Shown in pieces: positions 10,142-22,559 of a stretch of 64,000 nt of DNA. Source of the stretch: Boswellia sacra (taxonomy: Eukaryota; Streptophyta; Magnoliopsida; Sapindales; Burseraceae); assembly GCA_013180625.2 (NCBI GenBank), contig SNVD02009167.1, positions 27,501 to 91,500 of the forward strand. The letters are read 5' to 3'. Numbering within the stretch: the first letter of the stretch is position 1; every line of letters begins with the position of its first letter. The notes under the pieces are model-generated. The model made no database searches. It saw nothing but the letters and a program-made list of their open reading frames with translations, and was not told the origin of the DNA. A program made the translations under genes and the position numbers.

Positions 10142-12080
10142 CGAAAGTGCTTTTTCCCAAGTAGCAGGTAATTCTCCAGTGATGATAGACTTCAATTCTG
10201 CAGCTTCCTCCTTGTATTTTTGTTCATACGCAACTAACTTGGCATTCCATTCAGCTTCATAAGCAGCTCCAGCAAGGACATGGCGACTCCAGTGCCTGTA
10301 AAAGTGTCAGGAGAGTTAAGAAAAATAAAATCAAAACTAGTGCATTGATGATCAGGTTGAAGTTATCCATATTAATTACTTTTTAACATCTTCAGGCACA
10401 TGGAAAGGCTCATATGGTCATCCAAGATTCGTTCTAGTAGCATCTAATTCCTTGGCACCCAGAGCACTCCCATGTACGCTATAGGAGTTTGCTTTGTTTG
10501 GAGACCCATAGCCAATTATCGTTGTCAGCTGTGAAAAAGTATAGTCAAACAAAATGTACTGTAATATCAGACACAGCTAGCTCAAATAAAAATGCTATGT
10601 AAAATCTAAGATAACATTTTCAAGGAAAAAATTATATAAAATGCAAATGCAATCAAATTCTGTTGCAATTTAATCGCCGTTTAGTAGTTTGGTAGTTAAG
10701 TTTTTGTAAATTTAGAAGCATACCAGCCAAATTAACGTACAACTTATTCAAGAACACATTTTTTCCTCTATTCTACTTCCACTGCACCACAAAAGTCCAT
10801 GCGCGAAAGAAATATCTAACCTTGATTAAAGTGGGTTTGTCTTTGACAGCCTTGGCTTCCTTGATGGCTGCCCAGATAACATGCCACCTAAGGCCCTCAA
10901 AACGTGTGTCACACTCTTAGTAAACGCAATCTCAGTGTCACCGTCGATGGAGATGTGGTTATCATCATAAAAAGCAATAAGCTTTCCAAGTCCCCAGTGC
11001 CCGGCAAGGGAACAAGCCTCATTTGCAATCCCCTCCATTTGACAACCAGTATCACATATCTACATTAAAAATAAATACAAACACCAGTAAGCCAAATAAA
11101 AATTAGAACATTAAAAAGATAATAAATTTACAAAGAGATCTAGATAGTTATTATACCTGTAGTGGTCAACAATCTCATTGTCTGGCTTGTTGAATCGTGC
11201 AGCCAAGTGCTTATCCATAAGAGCCAAACCAACAGCATTGGCAACACCCTGACTAAGGGGACCTATGCAAAACATCCAATAATTGATTTAATTAGAATTC
11301 ACAACTCTCATAATTGAAATTTTCACTAAGTTGCACAACATAAGTAAGATAAACTACGTTTCTAGAACATTGAAGAAACTAACCAGTAGTGACTTCAACA
11401 CCAGGTGTCTCAAAGTTTTTTGGGTGTCCAGGGGTTTTGCTTCCCCACTGTCTGAAACTCTTCAAGTCCTCTTCCTAACAAAATCAAAATAAAAAATGCA
11501 AACTTTGACAATTAAAAGTCGTAAAAATTCAAACGTGGCTATTAACATTCAACTATAATTAAAATTTCAAATCTAAAACGAAACAGACTAATCACATGAA
11601 CCCACCTTGACAACCAGCGAGGTGAAGTAGAGCATACTGCAACATGCAGCCGTGTTCAACAGACAAAACGAACCGATCACAGTTGAACCAGTAAGGGTTC
11701 TTGGGGTTGTACTTCATGATCTCATCGTATAAAATATGACCCATCGGAGCACAGCCCATTGGCAAAGCAGAGTGGCCGGAGTTGGCCTTCTCGACGGCAT
11801 CAAACAGAACTGTATTGATCGATTTCTCAACTAGAGCGGTCTCTATAGTAGCGTCAACGGTTTCAACAGCTGCAGCACGGATTGGGGTAGGAGTGTGAAG
11901 GAGACGTGCTATTTTCTTTGTTTTCACTGAATACATGTTATGAATATAATTAAGCAAATGATATAAGTAAGGAAACCACATCAGATATAAATATCCATAA
12001 GGGGGCAAAAAAAAAAGGAGGAAGAAGAAGCGTTGTGCGAATTTCTTGCCAACAAGTATCATCAGAATGTTGGAGTCCAA
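10142..12080 (-). pseudogene. Captured transketolase gene fragment with introns
   Basis: Minus-strand exons match plant plastid-type transketolase in order. About 11900-11592: [11 protein letters not shown]...[30 protein letters not shown] and the [14 protein letters not shown] block. About 11475-11382: [17 protein letters not shown]. About 11264-11157: [15 protein letters not shown]...[11 protein letters not shown]. About 11058-10820: [20 protein letters not shown] and [15 protein letters not shown]. About 10505-10385: [20 protein letters not shown]. About 10298-10142: HWSRH...[11 protein letters not shown]. Lesions: the thiamine-diphosphate GDG motif before CQMEG reads CDTG; about 14 residues are missing after WHVIW; a TGA stop replaces a Trp codon before PYEPFHV (near 10420). 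The C-terminal half is absent. Splice sites separate the exons, so capture was from genomic DNA rather than mRNA. Confidence 0.93.
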
Positions 12081-12147
12081 AGTTGTCTAATGTGCAAAAC
12101 AAAATGAAACCAACACTTGTTAGTCTTGCGAAGCTGCGAGGACAGCA

Positions 12148-12213
12148 CGAGAAAGAGAGATCCAGAGAGAGAGAAAGAAAGAGAGAGAGTGAGAGAGAGA
12201 GACGGTGTGCTGA
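12148..12213. repeat. (GA)n purine tract
   Basis: GAGAGAGA/GAAAGA simple-sequence tract about 60 bp long. On the minus strand it is a CT-rich tract directly upstream of the transketolase fragment, where plant genes often carry such 5' leader or promoter tracts, so it may have been captured together with the gene. Confidence 0.75.
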
Positions 12214-12299
12214 GAGAGTTTAGAGAAAAATAGAGGAGATGAAAATTGAGAGAATAAGCGAGATTAGGGTAGAACATATTTGGGATTTGTTGTACTCTT

Positions 12300-12400
12300 T
12301 ATACTGCGGTTTGACAAACCGAAGTAAAAAGTATTTGCGAATCACCATTTACAGCTGTTTTTAAAAACCGCCGTTAAAAACTGCAGTAAATACCGTCTTT
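12300..12400. repeat. Right subterminal repeats of the CACTA element
   Basis: Degenerate copies of the motif found at the left end (ACTGCGGTTTGACAAACCGAAGTAAA near 12303, split by mutations, and AAACCGCCGTTAAAAACTGCAG near 12365), followed by the terminal CTTGTAGTG. Confidence 0.8.
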
Positions 12401-12413
12401 TCTTGTAGTGGAT

Positions 12414-14216
12414 CGTGAAGATAAGAATGAAAGGAAATAAGGACAATAAATTATTAGAAAAGAATAAGATTATAAAATCAAAAAGAGTGAGAACATGAAC
12501 AATAGGAAAATCATTGCTAAAGATAATAATAGACAATCAGAAATTAATGTTCATAATATAATGTGTGATATAATTCTAATATTAGCACCATGATTAATAA
12601 TTTATAACAATAATAATAGTTATACGCCATAATACTTAACAAAATTTCATGTTAACAAAATAAAAATGAAAATCTTAATAGGATCATATAATAAATTTGT
12701 AATGCATAATATTATAAAATTATAAAATAAAATATGAATTGCAAAGTAATCATTATACTTTAATAAACAGATGATTGATTTAAAAAATCAAATGTGTTTT
12801 AATTGATTAGTAACATGATTATATAAATACTACCTAATATGTGTATACATGAAGGAAAGAAATTTACCAATATTTTACGTCAAATACATTTGAACATAAT
12901 TAAAAATTCCAATATTAGCATAATGGACACAACCCGCCTTGGCTATATGAGCGAATCGTACCTAAAACTATATGATAAGAGAACAACTTTTTTAATATGC
13001 TCTTTTGTCTAAGACTTTTTATATTAAAAAGAAAGATTTTCAAAACATTTTTTTATTTAAAAGAAATTGAGGAAATTTAAGAAAATTTTGGTAGAGTCTC
13101 CCTTATATTTTGGAATTAAACCCTTTACCAAAGCACACAAATTTCTAATACTTTCAAAACAAATTTCTGAACTCAACTCCTTCTAGGACTTTGCCCTCAA
13201 CTCAACCAACAGTACATGTGGGTCTCTAACTCTCCAAATGCTCAAATTGAATGTCATACTAGATGATAAATGCAAACTTATACTCAACATGCTTAAAATA
13301 TAGAATTATACAAAGATAAATAAAAAAAAATGACATGCTTTTAATGGATGAAATCTAATTATGCATCATGTTGCTTTCCTTAGTATCAAGAACTGCTTCG
13401 CCCATACCTGCAATACTTGTTTGGGAAAAATGAAGAAAAGAGTGAGTTAAAGGCTCAGTGGGTAGATATAATTTTGTAAAGTAAAATACTTACTTCTTTG
13501 TTTTACAAACTCATTTCTAATAAAACTTTCTTTCAAGTGTCATAACCTTTAATTACTTACAAAATTAGAGTACAAGAAAACATATAAACAACTCTCTCTT
13601 CTCAATCCTTCTTTGGAAGCTTCACTCTTCCAAACAACTGTACACATTTCTTAACTTATTATAAAGAAGACACTTTATAGAATTCCTTAACTACTTTGTT
13701 AAGAGAACATAATATTCTTAAATTGTATAAGTAGTTCACACACTTACCTTTAGTCTAAACACTTACCTAATCCTATATCTCAACACAATACACACTTACA
13801 GAAATACATAAATAATTTTCTAAGATAACAAATATAAAATCAGAAATAATATAACAACTTATATGTTTTTCTTAAACACAACACTTACATAAAATTCTAA
13901 CTCAAAATCTTACAAGTCTAGGTAGATAGAACGATATTGTGGCTCAATAATCTACATATACATAACTCTGAATCTCATGCATACTTCTATGCTTTTGCTA
14001 AAGCACAAGCATATATCTTTATAAACATAGGATGTACTAAAATATCACTACTAGAATATTGAAAGTATAATGATTTCTAAAAAAAATTTATGTATCACTG
14101 CACATTAATGATTTCTTCTCATTCTGAAAACAATATGTTTTCTTCACTAACTTCAAAAAGGCTATTTACTAAAAATCTAGAAACCTTAAAATCAAGCACT
14201 TATTGATTATAACTCT
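12414..14216. other. AT-rich intergenic DNA
   Basis: No coding region, RNA gene or recognisable transposon end was found. The composition is strongly AT-rich with short oligo-A and oligo-T runs. Confidence 0.55.
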
Positions 14217-15796
14217 TATAAGCATTAGAGTTTTCCTTATGGTTTGTAGGCCCAATAATGATAACAAGAGACATTAAATCAGAGGATTTTTTCTAAGCCG
14301 TAGAGACACCGAGAATCAACATCAAGAATAAAGTAGAAATTTTGAGTAAGGTCAGGACCGATGCGATGCCAACAGGGAGAGGTTGAGATCCTGGGAACCA
14401 TGTTTGCCTAACATATAAAGCAAAAGTCGTTTGAAATAAGGTGAAAGTCGGTGCGAAAACCTAGAAATAAGGTTGGTGCCTGTAGGCTAAGGTTGGCGAC
14501 TTTAGCACTGTAGGCGTGCACCTTTAATTAGAGGCGGATCATGCACAACCCTGTTATTCAAGCGGCTGATGATGCTTGTAACTTTATAGGCACACTTCTC
14601 TAGGGCTTGCACATTGGAAGGATCTAGAAAACATAGCAATACCTCTAATAAAGGTGCACTCCTATAATCCGATAGACGCGTGCCTTTAGCTACAGTCTCA
14701 CATCAAGAAAAGAGCTCATTTCTTGGCCCGCGGAGGGCCTATATAAAGGCACCTAAACCTAGCTTGAAGGTAGACGATTCTTGTGGGGAAATACCTAGAA
14801 ATTCGATATTTTAGTGTTTTTTGCAGTCAAGATTCTTTCTCTGATAGTGATTAGAGTTCGGTAAGGTTTTGAGGGCCTTCTCTAATATTTAAATTTTTAT
14901 TTATTTTTAATTAGTAGCCATGATTAGTCTAGGTATAATTAAGAGATAATTATGTCATATTTAGTTTAGGAATAATTTAGTTAATTATGTGATGTTTAGC
15001 TGAGGATTAGTGGTCAACAATTACTAGCCTAATAATGCATGATTACTAGTTAATTAATTATTTATTATGCCATGATTAATGGTCAATTAGTGACAAATTG
15101 TTCGATAATTGGTGGTTAACTAATGTGATGATTAGTTATTGATTATGCATGATTAGTGTAGACAATGATGCCATGATTGATGCCATGTTTAATTTAGTGG
15201 AAGTTTAGTTTATTTAACTTATGCTTGTCATTGCTAATGCCTTTATTTGATGATAAAGGGTTAATTTAGAACTTTCTTAGCTTAAGGTAAAATTTGATTT
15301 CTTACATTATTATTTGAATGATTGCAATGCCCTATCCTTTACCCCATGTCTAATGGGTTATGTAATTAATTCTTCTCTCTTTCTATGTATGTATATAAAT
15401 TGTTGACACCTCATATGTAATAAAAAGATAGAATGTGTTGTGTCCATAATAAAATATAGGATCAAGAGAGGAGAACACATTAGTGATCTAGAATATACAA
15501 CTCAATAACCACAGAACGGAGGTCGGATTAACATCCAAGCTGGTGTAACCCGTGCCTAACTTCCCGAACCCATCTCTGAAGAGGTGATGGGTAGTTAGGT
15601 TTAAAAACATAGGGATCAGGCTGTCATCATCCAATTTTTCCTGTGGTTAATTACCCGGGTGGTGACTCCATCTTTTCTCCGGATCTCGTCTCCTTTACTT
15701 AATCTGTATGGCCCTCTAAGCCTCCAAATGGAGCTTATCAGGAAAATAGTACCAAAGTCGCAAAGTGCTTAAAGTGGGATGGAAGGCCTACTCACA
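14217..15796 (+). repeat. 5' LTR of element A
   Basis: Starts TATAAGCATTAGAG (a decayed TGTAAGC start; the 3' copy keeps TGTAAGC) and ends CTACTCACA just before the primer site. The first 340 bp align with 33130-33467 and the rest with 60658-63615 when the solo LTR at 61173-62889 is removed. Length is about 1580 bp. Confidence 0.85.
14740..14747 (+). promoter_or_regulatory. TATA box in LTR A
   Basis: TATATAAA within GGGCCTATATAAAGGCACC, in the middle of the LTR where the U3/R boundary is expected. The other LTR copy near 60870 reads GGGCTTATTTAAGGGC, a decayed version. Confidence 0.6.
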
Positions 15797-15797
15797 G

Positions 15798-15815
15798 TGG
15801 TGATTCTACTGGGGA
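15798..15815 (+). other. Primer-binding site of element A (tRNA-Arg type)
   Basis: TGGTGATTCTACTGGGGA directly after the LTR. It matches, with a few transitions, TGGCGACTCCGCTGGGGA, the complement of the 3' end of plant tRNA-Arg(ACG), the primer known for Tat/Ogre elements. Confidence 0.75.
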
Positions 15816-16669
15816 CCTAGAGAAGTTGATTCCAATTAGGATTACTTAAATTCTTCTATCCTAGGTCTTTGTATGTAATCCTTATGCATCACTACACCTT
15901 CACTCACTGCACAAGTATCCTTTTTCATTTGACCAATGGCTTTGATATGAGAATTCCTTGTGTTCCACTCGAGCCTTGGAGACTCATATTATTGATGACT
16001 ACTACCTTAAGCACATATCATTGAGTTAGTATAAAAAGGGACTGTTTTGAAAAGGATATCTCTCGCTCAAAGGGACTCTTGGCCATTAAACACAATACCA
16101 AAGCCCATGTTAGACAAACTTAGCAATAACCCCTAGGATGACCCAAAACATCTGGTTGTATGTTTGAAACCTTAATAAGAACACATAAAGAGATTAGAGG
16201 GGTGAAAGCTTTCTGTAACCGACATATAGAGCCCCAAATTACTTACTATGTTTCCATATCAACTGGAAAATGCTCAATTGATGTCAAACCATTGTCATAT
16301 AAGTTGAGGAATTGGTCATGGTTATATAACATTTACACCTGTTTGGAAGAGCTTGGTGCACCTTGAGACCATGATTAATTACTGTTGGGTGTTTGGTAAC
16401 TAGCCACCATGGTTGTATGGTGTGTGTACGCACTTGAAATTGGCACACATAAATCATGAGATTACTATTGTCATTACTAAACAATCAGGCAGTAGTTAAG
16501 TATGGAATCTTAAAAATCATGTAAACTCACAAAAGGAGATCAACAGAGAGTCGGCTTTTCATCCCGAGCTGATGAAGAGCCAATGCTAAAACTCCTAGGA
16601 AGATGACTTCACCAGTGAGGGGGAGAAATAAGGTTGGAAGGCTGACTATTCTATAACTGTACTACTGTG

Positions 16670-18860
16670 CTATGTATGAGCATACATTGCATTCATGCAT
16701 ACATCTATACATCACACTAACCCATTGTGTTCATAGCCAGCATAGCTTGGGCCAGGTAGGAAGGCTGTTTGTGCAGAGCAGAAACCATCGAGATAGAAGA
16801 GGACACAGTAGAAGAGAAGATTACAAGAGAAATGGTAGAACAAGATCTGACGGGCAGTATAGATCAAATGGGGCAGATATGGACCCCATAAGGCAACAAA
16901 TGTTAGAAATGATGAAGTTGATAACCACAAAATTGTTGTCATGTATAGGGCCCAACGACGAAGGGTCGAGTAAAGATCCACCTCTTGGATTGAATGACAA
17001 TAACAATGTTGAAACTTAAGGGAACCCAAGAGGCAACAATCATTAGGAGGGATATTATGATGAAGAGGAATATCTCAAGGCCAAGGAGGCCAAGCAAATG
17101 GAAGCTATGAAGAAATTCTTTGGGGACTTAGAGAAATTGCAAGGGATGATGAAGAATAAAGATCTAGAGGGAGTTGGATAACTTTTAGATATGCAGATTG
17201 AAGAACTAGCACCAAAATTCAAAATGCCAAACTTCGTTAAGTTTTTCAGGATGGGAATTTGAAGTCTCACTTTGACATTATGCCACCATGATGGGCATGA
17301 TAGGCCTATTAAGAGAATTGACTTTAAAGTTCTTTATACATTCACAAGAGGGATGTGCACTAGAATAGTATCTTGAGCAAGAGGATAGAGTGAGAGAAGA
17401 TTGCACCGAGTTATCCAAGAAGTTTGTTGACCAGTACTCCTATAGCATCCAAGAGGTTGTGACATTGTAGGACTTAGAGACAACCCACCAGAAATCTAGT
17501 GAGACATTTTTGGAGTACCTAGTCAAATGGAGAGGGAAGGCCACTCAAATGATATCAAGGCCTTTAGAATAAGATCGAGCGAGGATCATAGTAAAAGGAG
17601 CTCTTTCTCCCATTCGGGACCGTCTTTTATGGTTCCTATTGAGGATGTTTGAAGATTTATGACTCTAACATTTAGATCGAGGATGCAAAGGCTGAACAAA
17701 AGAAGAATTTTCCAAGGAGGAATTTCCACTAGGGAGGAAGTGGAGGAGGAAGAGGATTAGTCTCCAAAAGTGTTGAAGTCAATACAGTTTGACTGTAAAG
17801 AAAATTTAACAACCTAGGGCAGTCATTGTGCAAGGTTTTTGAGAAGTTGCTTCCATGTTCTAAGTTGCTGCTACTACACAAGAAGGACCAGCAAGGTCCT
17901 TATCCACCCAAGCATAAGTTCAATGAGTATTACCATTTCTATTAGATTATCGGCCACCTTACTAACAATTGCACTCATCTCTGACACGAGATACAAGATC
18001 TAATTGATAATGGTCGAATATCGGATCCTAGGAAATATCAACTAAATACCTGAAATAACCCATTGCTAAATTACAGGAATTATGCCACCACCAAATGTAA
18101 ATATGATCAAGTCAGGAGTCATTAAGGTTAAGATCTTGAGGTCCTTTGAAGAGGACAACGAGGAAGAAAACCAAGAGGGAAAAGCAATAAAGAAAGAAGA
18201 AAGAGAAAGGAAGGCAAGAGCATTGAGTGCCTTCAAGAGAGAATGGATGTTAAGATAGGGAGCTAAGTGAGGCTACCCAAACAAAAAGATAAATGTTAAG
18301 AAAAACGAGGTAGAGAAGGAGAGCCTTTTTATGAAGAAATGGATGGCCAAAAAAGGGATCAGGCGATGCTTCAAGGTCGAGTGAAAGTGCCCAAGCAATG
18401 ATAATGAAAGTGAAGAGGAGATTCAAAGAAGAAATATATCGCTTAGGGGAGATAGGGATCCAAGTAAGTACATGCCATTCAGTAAAAGGGAGAATGAAAG
18501 TGAATATACCCTACTTGGTGATAGGGACGATGAATACAAATTGCTTAGTAAGGAAGGGAGTTAGAATGGATACACACCACTTAGTGAGGAAGGGTATCTT
18601 AGTAGATATTCCCTGCCAAGAGAAGAGAAAGTTTTCATGATTGGCTCGAGGGTCACAGAAGAGGAAATCCAGAGATCTTTCAAAGAAGGAGAGAAGGAAG
18701 ACACGAAAAGCCCAATTCATATGACCTATTGGTGGTCAAAGTCAAGGTCTAATGAAAATGAATGGAGATGACTTTGCCATAATTTAAAGAGTGGATAGAG
18801 AAGAAGGGAGAAACAAACAAACAAGAAAAATAGAAGAATGGCAAGAAGCCATTCCATGTG
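16670..18860 (+). pseudogene. Degenerate gag of element A
   Basis: Several frames carry pieces of a Tat-type gag. An Arg-rich start (about 16750-17015) includes DPIRQQMLEMMKLITTKL. The block KFKMPNFVKF (about 17215-17250) is the conserved start of the capsid region in this lineage. A later piece (about 17905-18020) reads KFNEYYHFY..IGHLTNNCTHL..EIQDLIDNG, the atypical zinc-binding/linker motif that follows gag in Tat elements. It is followed to about 18850 by an acidic, Lys/Glu-rich linker with repeated short motifs. Many stops and frame changes interrupt it. It is separated from the protease by solo LTR C1. Gag would form the particle in which reverse transcription happens. Confidence 0.7.
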
Positions 18861-18878
18861 ATGCCTTTCATAGCTGAG

Positions 18879-20879
18879 TGTAAACATTTGATTTTTGAGG
18901 CTTAATGATGAACTGAAGATGAATGTCAAACAATAAAAATGATCGAAATGCCCTTGAAAGCAAAAAGAAGAGAGTTGAGGAGAAATCGACCAATGGTTTT
19001 GAAAAATGACACATAATTTCAAAAAAATCATAGAAATTAATCCAAGAGAATCTGATGATGAGTCATATATTGTGATGAGGCTATTGATGTCTAGTTTTCA
19101 TATAATTTTATGGATTGCAAATCAGAGTTGAACCCAAAAAGTTACGTGCTATCAAACAAACGAAGGTCGAAGAAGGACTACATTGAACAAATGTGAAAGA
19201 AGGGGGTTTGGTGGGTCACAACTAGTTAACGGTTGTAGGATAGCCGATCAATTGTCCTACCACTAGCCGGCTATCCCACTACTGACCAGTGATCGTCACA
19301 CAGTCGGTTGGCTATCTTCCCCATATTTTTGGAAAATCTCTACTGGATCCTTCCTTTTTTTGTTTTCTACTTCCTTTTTTTTTTAATCCTAGCCCTCAAC
19401 TATATAAACCCCCTATCTCCTCACTTTTCAACAGACATCAAAATCATCTCTTCTCCCTTTTGAAGGCACACTTGAGAATTTAAGGAGTCTTTTCTAGTTC
19501 AATATTTTTTCAAGCGTTCTATTGCTCTAAATCTAAAAAGGGTACGTCTTAAGAGCAGTCTTCTTCTTCTCCCTTGTTTTTTCTTCTTTATTTTCTTGAT
19601 TAGAATTAAGCATGTTAAGGTTTATTTATACTTGAATAAGCATCTTTAAGATTTATTTTATTCTTAAAGAAGCATGTTTAGAAGTTTATGAATTTTTTCA
19701 TCCTTATTTGTTTTGCAAGGTAGAAATACATGTCAAGGGTAAGTCATCTTTCCCTCTTTTATTAGAAACATGTCTAGGAGTTTATTTTCTTTTACAAATG
19801 CTTAGAATCATGCTTAGGAGTACATGTTTAGAATCATGATAGGAAGATTTATGATTGTTTTGAAGCATGCTAGGAAATAGCATAGAATAGGTAAGAATTA
19901 CTATGTTTACCCTTGAATGCTTGAATTGGGTTAGAATAACTATGATTGATATTGATTGATTGATTAGGCTAGAAATGTCATGTTTAGGGTAGAAATGCCA
20001 TGATCTACTATGATTACTATGAATGGGCTAGAACTATGATGCTTAGGTTGAATTACCATGATAAGAAATATCAAATCTAGGTATAAGTGCCATGATTCTA
20101 GATTATGGCTTTGTACTGAATTTTAATTGATTGATTGATTTTATTTTAAATAATTGTCATAGTTAGAAGTATAATTGAATAATTATGATTGCATGATACC
20201 ATGAAATGATCATGGACTCACATTGATAGTGAGTGACTATCACATAGAATGAATGTTTCAAGAGGCTTGATAAGCATTGAATAGACTCACATATGATGGA
20301 GGAATTCATTATTTATCGAGTCTCGAATTGAACGTCTATATTGAATTTATGCATGAATATACTATGAATGCTTTGAATGGTACGAATGTGATAGTTTGAA
20401 GAGTTTTACTTTATTTATTTGTTGAATAATAAATTGATGTAATCATATCCCCTATCCTCCATGTTTGAAAGGAATTTTAATTGTATTCTCCTCCATCTTT
20501 CTTTGTATGAATATACAGCTGCTTTGATTGAATATCATCTTACATGCTTAAAGAAGATAAAATTGAAAATGTGTGCATAAAACGAATCAGTTTAGCAGAC
20601 TGTATAACAATATGAGCTATTTTTATTTGGTATACCCTAGTCGAGGCCGGATTTTGATCATACCTAACTTCCAAAACCCATCTCTGAAGGGACGAGAATA
20701 GTTCAGGTCTTGAAGCGAGGGATCAGACTACCCCCATTCATTCTCAATTGAATAATTTGTTAGTGACTTCATTTCTTCAGACATGCCCATGGCTCATTTG
20801 TGTTCCCTTAAGTCTCGAAAGATGTTTTGACATAGTGTCATGGTTGCAAATGCATTAGCGGGATGAAAGCTCGTTCAGA
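18879..20879 (+). mobile_element. Solo LTR C1 (LTR family C) inserted in element A
   Basis: Starts TGTAAACATTTGATTTTTGAGG and ends near GATGAAAGCTCGTTCAGA. It is homologous over its length to the reverse-oriented copies at 30522-32460 and 33935-35892, sharing the GTTGAAC(C/T)C...GTTAC/ACGC block, the CGGCTA/TAGCCGG inverted motifs near 19210-19280 and the start-proximal ATTTTTGAGG...GATGATGA. A TATA box, TATATAAA, is at 19401-19408. Flanking 5-mers (CTGAG and TTGGG) match at three of five positions, so the target duplication is decayed or the ends are off by a few bases. It separates gag from pol of element A. Confidence 0.75.
19401..19408 (+). promoter_or_regulatory. TATA box in solo LTR C1
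   Basis: CAACTATATAAACCCCC, conserved in the reverse-oriented copy C3 (near 35400-35407). It probably marks the transcription start region of family C. Confidence 0.55.
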
Positions 20880-21229
20880 TTGGGTGTAGATAGTGAGAGA
20901 GTGATTGGCATATAGGATAACATTGAAACCATCCATGACATTTGGGATGATTTCAATGATGGAGAGGAAATACAACTAGGGAATGAGAGAGGATGATAGA
21001 CGATTTTTGGGAATGCTTTGAGAATAGAGAAGAAGACAAAGAGGAAGATGATTTCTGAGATAGTTTTAATAAGAGGAAACACCTAATAAGGGAGAAACAT
21101 TGGGAAAGAAAGAGAATGAGAGTACGAGGGTGACTGATGAGAAGGAGGATGAAAGAAAAGAGGTGAGTGAAGAGAAAGTTGAGAAAAAAGTTTAAGGTTA
21201 AACCCAGAGTGAAAAGTTTAACTAGCGGA

Positions 21230-21960
21230 TAAGGAAATGAATGAAGTGGAGAAGAGACAAGGACAGAAGAAGGAAGAGGAGGATGACTTACTCCTCAAGC
21301 AATTGAAGAAAACACAGGCGAATGCAAGCATCTAGGACCTAACATTTTGTCTGAGAAGCACAGAGATACAATGGCCAAAGCATTGGTCAAAATACTAATT
21401 TCCCTCATCTCCAGCCTTGAGGAGATGATAGCAGCTGTTACTCTTAAGAAGATAAAGAAGGGTTTGATTAGTTTCTCTAATGCTAACTTGCCCTTAGAAG
21501 GAAGGAACCATGACAAACTGTTATTCATAATAGTTGAGACATGAGGGAAGAAGAGTCCGTATGTAATGGTAGATGATGGATCAGCAATCAACCTGGTACC
21601 ACTCAGGCTCCTGAGTATGTTCAGGTTAAGGAAGGAGTTGGAGCCATTGTAGATCATCAAAGCCTACGATGATTCAAATAAAAGTGTTGTAGGGACTTTC
21701 AAGGCTTTGGTAAAGACTAGCAAGATTGAAGTAATGGCAGAATTCATTGTGCTGGATATCCCAGTAACCTTTTCTATATTATTAGGGTGTGCTTGGTTCC
21801 ACCCCTTAGGAGGTATACCATTACCTTGCATCAAGCCATTCAATTCAACTTCAAAGATAAAGAGATAATAACTAAGGTAGAGTCTTCACCTACAATTGTA
21901 GCCATAAGCATGACAGAAGGGGAGATTCCTTATGTGGGCAGATACTAGGTATTAATGATT
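21230..21960 (+). pseudogene. Protease region of element A pol
   Basis: A segment from about 21345 reads EKHRDTMAKAL, then FSNANLPLEGRNHDK, the conserved block preceding the protease in Tat elements. The aspartic protease core follows at about 21555: VMVDDGSAINLVPL, where the family has D-[NG/TG]-SA-N. Next comes FIVLDIPVTFSILLGCAW (about 21735-21795), the flap and ILGRPW-like region. Stops interrupt the frame (for example TGA at 21541). The enzyme would cleave Gag-Pol; here it is non-functional. Confidence 0.72.
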
Positions 21961-22559
21961 GATTAAATTAGTCCAGTGGTCACTTAGATAATTAAAAAAT
22001 AAAGGTAAATGCCTGGGAACTATCTTGGCAAGACCTTTGTTGGACTACCCACTTTTCTTAAGATCAAAGGGCAAACAAGCAAGAGAGGACTAGGTTCAAT
22101 TCTAATAAAGATACACAACCAACTAGGGTAAGAGGACCATTAAGTTTATCAAAGCAAAAGAGCGTATGTATGTTAGAGAGACTGAACCATAGAGCTGCGA
22201 TAGGCCCATGAAGCCAGGGCTTGAACTCTGTAAGGATGTGATGAACCCAAGGGCTCAGGAGATCAATGAACTTGAAAAGAAGATGGAAAAGCTGATGCGA
22301 GCTGAGAGGACAATGAAAGGAGCGGAGACTCCTATTGACCTAGCCATTCTTATCAAAGAAGAAATGAATGATGCTTGTTATGAAGATGTTTTCATTCCTA
22401 AGTTGTTTGAGAACACTATGTTTATGTTCAAGTTTGATGCAATAAAATCTAACCTTGCTTACTTGTGTGATGTTTTTCCTGATGTAGCTTGCATGAATTT
22501 CATTTCACTAGCATATTTGACATTCATCTCATGAACACTTATCTTATTAATCTTGGTAC

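Larger units (their letters stand above)
7925..12410. mobile_element. Non-autonomous CACTA (En/Spm) element with captured gene fragments
   Basis: The left end begins CACTACAACAGGAAATAC at 7925 and the right end finishes CTTTTCTTGTAGTG at 12410, so both ends read CACTACAA inward. The flanking triplet GAT at 7922-7924 and 12411-12413 is the 3-bp target duplication expected for CACTA elements. Both subterminal regions are packed with short copies of CCGTCGTAAA / CCGCCGTAAA in both orientations. The interior (4.5 kb) shows no TNPD-type transposase. It instead carries fragments of a SIN3-like gene (about 8.6-9.6 kb) and a transketolase gene (about 10.1-12.1 kb), both on the minus strand with remnants of introns. 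It would depend on transposase supplied elsewhere. Confidence 0.93.

Noticed and set aside
9708..10171. Overlapping frames of about 100 codons
   Set aside because: They cover AT-rich and microsatellite sequence between the captured gene pieces and show no known motif.
12062..12277. A minus-strand Ser/Leu-rich frame over the CT tract upstream of transketolase, as a complete transit peptide
   Set aside because: It is dominated by the (CT)n simple repeat; a short transit-like stretch may exist but cannot be joined confidently to the transketolase exons.
16712..17029. A 105-codon minus-strand frame
   Set aside because: It is a shadow of the element A gag remnant on the plus strand.
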